NCBI RefSeq assembly: GCF_010686655.1
Contig: NZ_JAAGVY010000032.1
Coordinates: 1-58,458, forward strand
From: Cryomorpha ignava
GTDB lineage: Bacteria > Bacteroidota > Bacteroidia > Flavobacteriales_D > Cryomorphaceae
DNA length: 58,458 bases
Direction: 5' to 3'
The translations under genes were made by a program, and so were the position numbers. Shown here in pieces: positions 54,022 through 58,458 of this stretch. Every line of letters begins with the position of its first letter. Positions within the stretch are counted from its first letter, which is position 1. Under the pieces are notes generated by a model that worked only from the letters and a program-made list of their open reading frames with translations, was not told the DNA's origin and searched no databases.

Positions 54022-54768
54022 ATGGAATTACATTTTGAAGTGCTCCTGCGACCCGAGTCGCTCATCGCACTGGGTACACTTACGCTTTTAGAAATCATTC
54101 TGGGAATAGATAATATCTTGTTCATCTCTATTATTTCAGAGCGTTTGCCCGAAGAGCAACGTCCAAAAGCGCGTGTAATAGGACTGGCTCTGGCATTAAT
54201 TTTCAGAGTTGCACTCCTTTTTATGATTACCTGGCTGGTGCACTTTGAGAATCCGCTGTTTACCCTTTTCGACATCGGTTTTTCTGTCAAAGACCTGATT
54301 ATGTTCGGGGGTGGAACCTTTCTTTTGGTGAAAACCATTAGCGAAATCCATCACAAGATGGAGGGTGACGAAGATGAAGGTGGACTAAAAAAAGCCAAGG
54401 CCCACTCTTTTATGGGTGTAATTGGAATGATTATCCTGATTGATATGGTCTTCTCTTTTGATTCTATACTTACTGCTGTGGGAATGGTCGATGAAATAAT
54501 TATTATGATAGTTGCTGTAGTCATTGCTATGATTATTATGATGGTGTTTGTCAATAAAATCAGCAAAATCATCAATACCTACCCGAGTATTCAAATGCTG
54601 GCTCTTTCGTTTTTGATACTCATCTCCTTTGTTCTTATTTTGGACGGACTGCACAAGCATATTGAGCGGGGTTACGTATATTTCGCCCTGTTCTTCTCCT
54701 TATTGGTAGAAATTTTGAACATCAAGAGCACCAGAAAGAAAAAAGTAAAAGCAATAGAAAATGAGTGA
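54022..54768 (+). CDS. TerC family integral membrane protein
   Basis: The 248-residue protein has seven or so membrane helices and the TerC motifs: LLEIILGIDNILFISIIS (residues about 20-37, with E and D in the membrane), MVFSFDSILTAVGM (about 140) and HFENPLF, HKHIERGYVYFALFFSL. The acidic residues in the helices are typical of TerC. Such proteins act in metal-ion (Mn) efflux or tellurite tolerance. It follows paaZ by 1 base and overlaps the enoyl-CoA hydratase gene by 8 bases, so the three form an operon, an unusual setting for terC. Confidence 0.9.
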   Translation: MELHFEVLLRPESLIALGTLTLLEIILGIDNILFISIISERLPEEQRPKARVIGLALALIFRVALLFMITWLVHFENPLFTLFDIGFSVKDLIMFGGGTFLLVKTISEIHHKMEGDEDEGGLKKAKAHSFMGVIGMIILIDMVFSFDSILTAVGMVDEIIIMIVAVVIAMIIMMVFVNKISKIINTYPSIQMLALSFLILISFVLILDGLHKHIERGYVYFALFFSLLVEILNIKSTRKKKVKAIENE

Positions 54769-55540
54769 TTATATAAATGAAGGCAGCGTAAAGCTGGAAG
54801 TTGCAAACGGAATTGGAACCATTGAATTTCAGCACCCTGCGAGTAATTCCCTTCCGGGAAAAGTATTGAAAAAGTTGGCGGACACGATTACTGAGGCCGG
54901 CGAAAACAGCGAAGTAAAAGTCATTATTTTAAAATCGGCTGGCGATCGTGCGTTTTGTGCGGGAGCGAGTTTTGATGAGCTTATTTCCATAAAAGATGCC
55001 GAAAGCGGTAAAACATTTTTCATGGGCTTTGCCAATGTAATTAATGCTCTGCGTAAAGCACCTAAGTTTGTAATAGGTCGTGTACAAGGGAAGGCTGTAG
55101 GCGGCGGCGTAGGCTTGGCATCATCAGTTGATTATTGCTTAGCAACTAAATTTGCTTCAGTTAAACTCAGCGAGCTTGCCATTGGCATTGGCCCGTTTGT
55201 GGTAGGTCCTGCCGTAGAGCGCAAAGTTGGAAAAGCTGCAATGACCAGCCTTACCATTGATGCTACATCTTGGCAAACAGCGGGCTGGGCGGAATCTAAA
55301 GGCATGTATGCCAATACGTTTGAAACCGTTGAAGAGCTTGACGCAGCGGTTCAAAAATTAGCCGAAACACTTGCCAAATCTAATCCTGAAGCTATGAAGG
55401 AATTGAAAAAAACCTTTTGGGCTGATGCTGATAATTGGGATGTCTTGCTGGAAGAGCGAGCAGCTTATAGCGGAAAGTTGGTGCTAAGCGATTTTACTAA
55501 AAATGCTATTGGTGCTTTTAAAGCGGCTGTTAAGAAGTGA
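54761..55540 (+). CDS. Enoyl-CoA hydratase/isomerase family protein
   Basis: The 259-residue protein has crotonase-fold marks: KVIILKSAGDRAFCAGASFDEL (residues about 48-70, first oxyanion loop), VIGRVQGKAVGGGVGLASSVDYC (about 105-128) and SELAIGIGPFVVGPAVERKVG (about 140-160). It is a normal-length hydratase/isomerase. In the paa context it could act in beta-oxidation of the ring-opened product (PaaF/PaaG type), but the exact reaction is not evident from motifs. The last bases of the gene are repeated downstream in the tandem repeats. Confidence 0.85.
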   Translation: MSDYINEGSVKLEVANGIGTIEFQHPASNSLPGKVLKKLADTITEAGENSEVKVIILKSAGDRAFCAGASFDELISIKDAESGKTFFMGFANVINALRKAPKFVIGRVQGKAVGGGVGLASSVDYCLATKFASVKLSELAIGIGPFVVGPAVERKVGKAAMTSLTIDATSWQTAGWAESKGMYANTFETVEELDAAVQKLAETLAKSNPEAMKELKKTFWADADNWDVLLEERAAYSGKLVLSDFTKNAIGAFKAAVKK

Positions 55541-56102
55541 AATCAATTTGCAATAGGCAATGGGCAATTTGCAATGGGCAAATTGGAATTTCGTGGAATT
55601 TAATCGTAGTTGCTGACCGCTCCGCGTGGGTATCCACCCCGCGGCATAATAATTAAATTGTATCTTTTTTGACCCCAAGGGCGGCAGTTAAGAAGTGAAA
55701 TCAATAGGCAATGGGCAATTTGCAATAGGCAAATTGGAATTTCGTGGAATTTAATCGTAGTTGCTGGCCGCTCCGCGTGGGTATCCACCCCGCGGCATAA
55801 TAATTAAATTGTATCTTTTTTGACCCCAAGGGCGGCAGTTAAGAAGTGAAATCAATAGGCAATTTGCAATGGGCAATTTGCAATAGGCAATAGGCAATAG
55901 GCAATTTTCAATAACGATCTTAATTACTACTCAAATCCTTCCAATTAGATTCTAATTTTTATTATACCGTGAGGTAAACTCCCTTTCCTGCATCCGACGA
56001 GGCTTTTCGCGGAGAGGAATGCACAAGGGCGGCAATGAGCAATTTGCAATAGGCAATTTGCAATGGGCAAATTGGAATTTCGTGGAATTTAATCGTAGTT
56101 GC
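55523..56102. repeat. Tandem repeats including the 3' end of the hydratase gene
   Basis: The word GCGGC(T/A)GTTAAGAAGTGAAATCAA starts copies at 55523 (last codons of the gene), 55681 and 55832, with periods of 158 and 151 bases. Each copy has GCAATTTGCAATAGGCAA-type words, then GAATTTCGTGGAATTTAATCG and, in the first two, a hairpin CCGCGTGGGT-ATCC-ACCCCGCGG and GACCCCAAGG. A partial copy lies near 56028-56100. Nothing here codes for a gene; short minus-strand frames here are by-products. Confidence 0.75.
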
Positions 56103-56445
56103 TGATCGCTCCGCGTGGGTATCCACCCCGCGGCATAATAATTTATAGGGTTACCCATGTAAGTCGCGAAAAACACAATTCATCTCTCATCCTTTGCAGC
56201 TTGATGTCACCCTTTCAGGGCTTTGGACTTTTTCTTTCATGATACACAGGGTTTCACGGCGCTTCGCTTGTTGCACCCTGTGCTATTGAATGTCGCCCTT
56301 TCAGGGCTGTCAGTCAATAATTTGGAAAAATATAATCACCTCCACGAGCTCTGTCCATTTCATCTAGCGATCTAAAGGGGTAACCCTAATAATTAAAATG
56401 GAACTTTCTTGACAGCAGGGTGGATACCACAGCGGAGCTGATAAC
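56103..56445. mobile_element. MITE-like element with inverted ends and CCCTTTCAGGG hairpins
   Basis: The left end (GCTCCGCGTGGGTATCCACCC ... TAGGGTTACCC, to 56156) and right end (GGGTAACCCTAA from about 56379 to the GGGTGGATACC segment near 56430) are imperfect inverted repeats. Inside are ACCCTTTCAGGG at 56210-56220, CACAGGGT/ACCCTGTG arms at 56245-56282 and GCCCTTTCAGGGC at 56295-56307. Similar motifs are, from memory, common in Bacteroidota genomes. It ends about 45 bases before a truncated phosphatase gene. Confidence 0.6.
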
Positions 56446-56490
56446 GATTCAAATTGTTTCGATTACTTACTTCACTTCGTATGAATGTAA

Positions 56491-56754
56491 GTACACACGT
56501 CCCCCCATAAATTCCATGCAGAAAAAATCGACTCTTTCTATATGTTTTCAGATGGTTTTCCAGACCAGTTTGGTGGCGATTTCAACAAAAAGTCCGTGAG
56601 TCGTAAATTTCGAGATTTTTTACTTTTTGCAAATCAGCATAAAATGATTGATCAGCAATATTTATTGCAATACGAGTTTCACCATTGGAGAGATCAGGAA
56701 GAGCAAGCTGACGATGTGCTTGTTGCAGGAATTCGAATACCAAAAGCAGCTTAG
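56491..56754 (+). pseudogene. C-terminal fragment of a PP2C/SpoIIE-type phosphatase
   Basis: The frame, open from a TAA at 56488 to TAG at 56754, reads DSFYMFSDGFPDQFGGD near its start and later QADDVLVAGIRI. YMFSDGFPDQFGG with its metal Asp and VDDxLVxGIRI-type ending are those of the SpoIIE/PP2C serine phosphatase domain. Only the last 70 or so residues remain; the 5' part is missing and repeats lie directly upstream. It is probably not functional. Confidence 0.7.
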
Positions 56755-56893
56755 GCTACGGCTATCAAGTCCTTTAACGGTGAGGTACTTCACTGTCAAA
56801 CACTCACTGACATTCGTTTTATTGGCTGAAAATTGACTCAATAAAGTTTATCTGTGTAATTTGGCTAATTTTCTGCCCTGAATATTTTAACTA

Positions 56894-58458
56894 ATGACTG
56901 ACAAAGAATCTCAACTTTCAAAAATTCTTTCTGAATTAAACCGTCTTAGTGATCAACAAGAAAAGGTTACGATAGAATTGCATGAACTCCAAGAGGAAGT
57001 GTCGCGCCTTCTGTATTCAAAATCTAGCGAAGCCGAAGGCAAACGAATTGTAGAAAAACCAGTTGAAATCGATGAAATAGAAAAGCCAATTTCATCTGTA
57101 ATTGAGCCCGATAAACCTCAATTTACTGATCAAAAACAAGAAGTCCAAAAACCGGCAAGCCCAGAAATAATGTCACACGAAGATTCAGTGACAAAAAAGC
57201 CTCAAAAAAAATCAGATCTGGAAAAATTTATCGGTGAAAATCTGATTAATAAAATTGGGATCATCATCACGGTTATCGGTGTTTCCATTGGAGCAAAATA
57301 CAGCATTGAGCATGATTTAATTTCGCCGCTTACGCGAATAATTCTCGGCTACCTAGCTGGTGTTACGCTGATTGGAATTGGCATGAAACTCAAGAAAAAT
57401 TATCACAACTACAGCGCTGTTTTGGTTAGTGGCGCTATGGCGATTATGTACTTCATCACTTTTGCAGCCTTCAACTTTTACGGCTTATTTCCAAAAGGAT
57501 TGGCCTTTGCGCTTATGCTGGTCTTTACAGGTTTTACCGTTTTTGCTGCGCTCCAATATTCCCAGCAGGTTATCGCCCTAATCGGTTTGGTGGGAGCTTA
57601 TGGCGTTCCGTTTCTATTAAGCGATGGCACTGGCGATGTGCGTATTTTATTTCTCTACATAGCTATTATCAACATCGGTATTCTTATAATCTCATTTAAA
57701 AGATATTGGAAGCCAGTTTATTATACTGCTTTTGTGCTTACCTGGCTCATCTTTCTCGGCTGGTTTACGAACTCTTATGATTCCACAATACATTTTGCTA
57801 CTGCTTTAATTTTTGACGCATGTTTCTTTGCTACGTTTTATGCCACGTTTATGGCATATAAATTAATCCGTAACGAGAAGTTTACCGGAGAATCTGTTGC
57901 CCTTCTGCTGCTCAATTCCTTCATTTTCTATGGTGTTGGTTATGCAATCCTTGACTCTACAACGGCTGAAAGTCAGTTTCTGGGCATTTTTACTGCGCTC
58001 AATGCCGTCATCCACTTTGCAGTAAGCATGGTGCTTTACAAAAGACAGCAAGTCGATAAAAATCTATTCTTTCTGGTATCAGGCTTGGTTCTGGTTTTCA
58101 TTACGCTCACCATTCCTGTGCAACTTGATGGAAACTGGGTAACAATTATCTGGAGTGCCGAGGCTGCTTTGCTTTTTTGGATTGGTCGAACCAAAGCAAT
58201 ACCTGTTTACGAAAAACTAGCTTATCCGTTAATGGTTCTCGCCTTCTTTAGCATTCTGCACGATTGGTCTTTTACGATTGTTGACTACCGTTCTGGTACA
58301 GATGCCAACGTAATGCCTATATTCAATATTCGGTTTCTCACGAGTGCTATTTTTCTGGCTTGTTTTGGGTTTATTATTTGGCTAAGCCGAAAAGGAAATT
58401 ACCAGCCGGCATGGCCTAAGGGAACAAATCTGAATACACTTTTAAGTTATGTTATTCC
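56894..58458 (+). CDS. DUF2339 multi-pass membrane protein (partial, continues past the window)
   Basis: From ATG 56894 the frame is open to the window end, 521 codons and incomplete. The N-terminus is a Glu/Lys-rich coiled coil (residues 1-110: LSKILSELNRLSDQQEKV). From about 115 it has many membrane helices with the DUF2339 marks FIGENLINKIGIIITVIGVS (residues about 115-135), YSAVLVSGAMAIMYFITFAAFNFY and IIWSAEAALLFWIGR. Function of DUF2339 proteins is unknown. The upstream 140 bases have a weak TTG...TAATTTGG promoter-like pair. Confidence 0.85.
   Translation, partial: MTDKESQLSKILSELNRLSDQQEKVTIELHELQEEVSRLLYSKSSEAEGKRIVEKPVEIDEIEKPISSVIEPDKPQFTDQKQEVQKPASPEIMSHEDSVTKKPQKKSDLEKFIGENLINKIGIIITVIGVSIGAKYSIEHDLISPLTRIILGYLAGVTLIGIGMKLKKNYHNYSAVLVSGAMAIMYFITFAAFNFYGLFPKGLAFALMLVFTGFTVFAALQYSQQVIALIGLVGAYGVPFLLSDGTGDVRILFLYIAIINIGILIISFKRYWKPVYYTAFVLTWLIFLGWFTNSYDSTIHFATALIFDACFFATFYATFMAYKLIRNEKFTGESVALLLLNSFIFYGVGYAILDSTTAESQFLGIFTALNAVIHFAVSMVLYKRQQVDKNLFFLVSGLVLVFITLTIPVQLDGNWVTIIWSAEAALLFWIGRTKAIPVYEKLAYPLMVLAFFSILHDWSFTIVDYRSGTDANVMPIFNIRFLTSAIFLACFGFIIWLSRKGNYQPAWPKGTNLNTLLSYVI

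Noticed and set aside
54022-54768. Tellurium resistance operon
   Set aside because: No terD, terZ or terB genes accompany terC.
55484-55788. Short minus-strand frames of 60-64 codons in the 55.5-kb repeats
   Set aside because: They are translations of the repeat units (same words in each copy) and overlap the hydratase gene end.
55523-56102. CRISPR-like array
   Set aside because: Units of 150 bases are repeated almost whole; there are no unique spacers of constant length and no cas genes.

Overview
The window looks like a chromosomal segment of a Bacteroidota bacterium, probably a marine or aquatic relative of Flavobacteriia or Cytophagia. The evidence is several secreted proteins ending in type IX secretion sorting domains, a choice-of-anchor-L protein with a gliding-type C-terminus, AT-rich intergenic DNA, Bacteroidota-style promoters (TTG, about 19 nt, TAnnTTTG) and the general gene content. 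No rRNA, tRNA, CRISPR array or replication origin was seen.

Layout. (1) 1-9.4 kb is a defence and mobile-DNA island. Three minus-strand genes lie almost end to end: a single-chain type IIG restriction-modification enzyme, a SIR2-like NADase and a DUF4365 nuclease-like protein whose frame is broken at a 7-T run. The restriction gene carries, in frame and between methyltransferase motifs, a hairpin-bounded element encoding a DUF559 endonuclease. Next to it are a truncated hsdR, an IS200-like Y1 transposase element framed by paired REP-like hairpins, and a possible RAYT remnant. (2) 9.9-17.4 kb is housekeeping and envelope: a DUF6268-like outer-membrane protein, an NlpE/META lipoprotein, a CDF metal exporter, an MscS channel, a DEAD-box RNA helicase with a structured leader, and a T9SS cargo protein. 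(3) 17.7-25.5 kb holds two large tandem paralogous T9SS proteins, each with three lectin-like repeats. (4) 25.5-31 kb: dipeptide epimerase, flavodoxin-like reductase, alpha/beta hydrolase, unknown exported protein and a HigB/HigA toxin-antitoxin pair. (5) 31-38.7 kb: zinc metallopeptidase, a CheB-CheR-PAS-histidine kinase hybrid with its receiver protein, dodecin, MgtC-like protein and an acyl-CoA dehydrogenase. (6) 38.7-50.5 kb: a transposase-less relative of the 8.6-kb REP element, secreted peptidases and hydrolases, a HicB-like antitoxin with one in-frame stop, a MITE-like inverted-repeat element, a T9SS type B protein, penicillin acylase and a hydrolase-OsmC fusion. (7) 50.5-58.5 kb: a DUF433/DUF5615/HigA module between simple repeats, a paaZ-terC-enoyl-CoA hydratase operon, 1 kb of nested repeats, a truncated PP2C phosphatase and the start of a DUF2339 membrane protein that runs off the window.

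The strongest candidates for something new are the DUF559 element spliced in frame into the restriction enzyme, the SIR2 plus DUF4365 pair, and the REP-doublet element with covarying hairpins present once with and once without a transposase. Base composition was judged by eye. All family names come from recalled motifs, not from database searches. Positions of short sites may be off by one or two bases.
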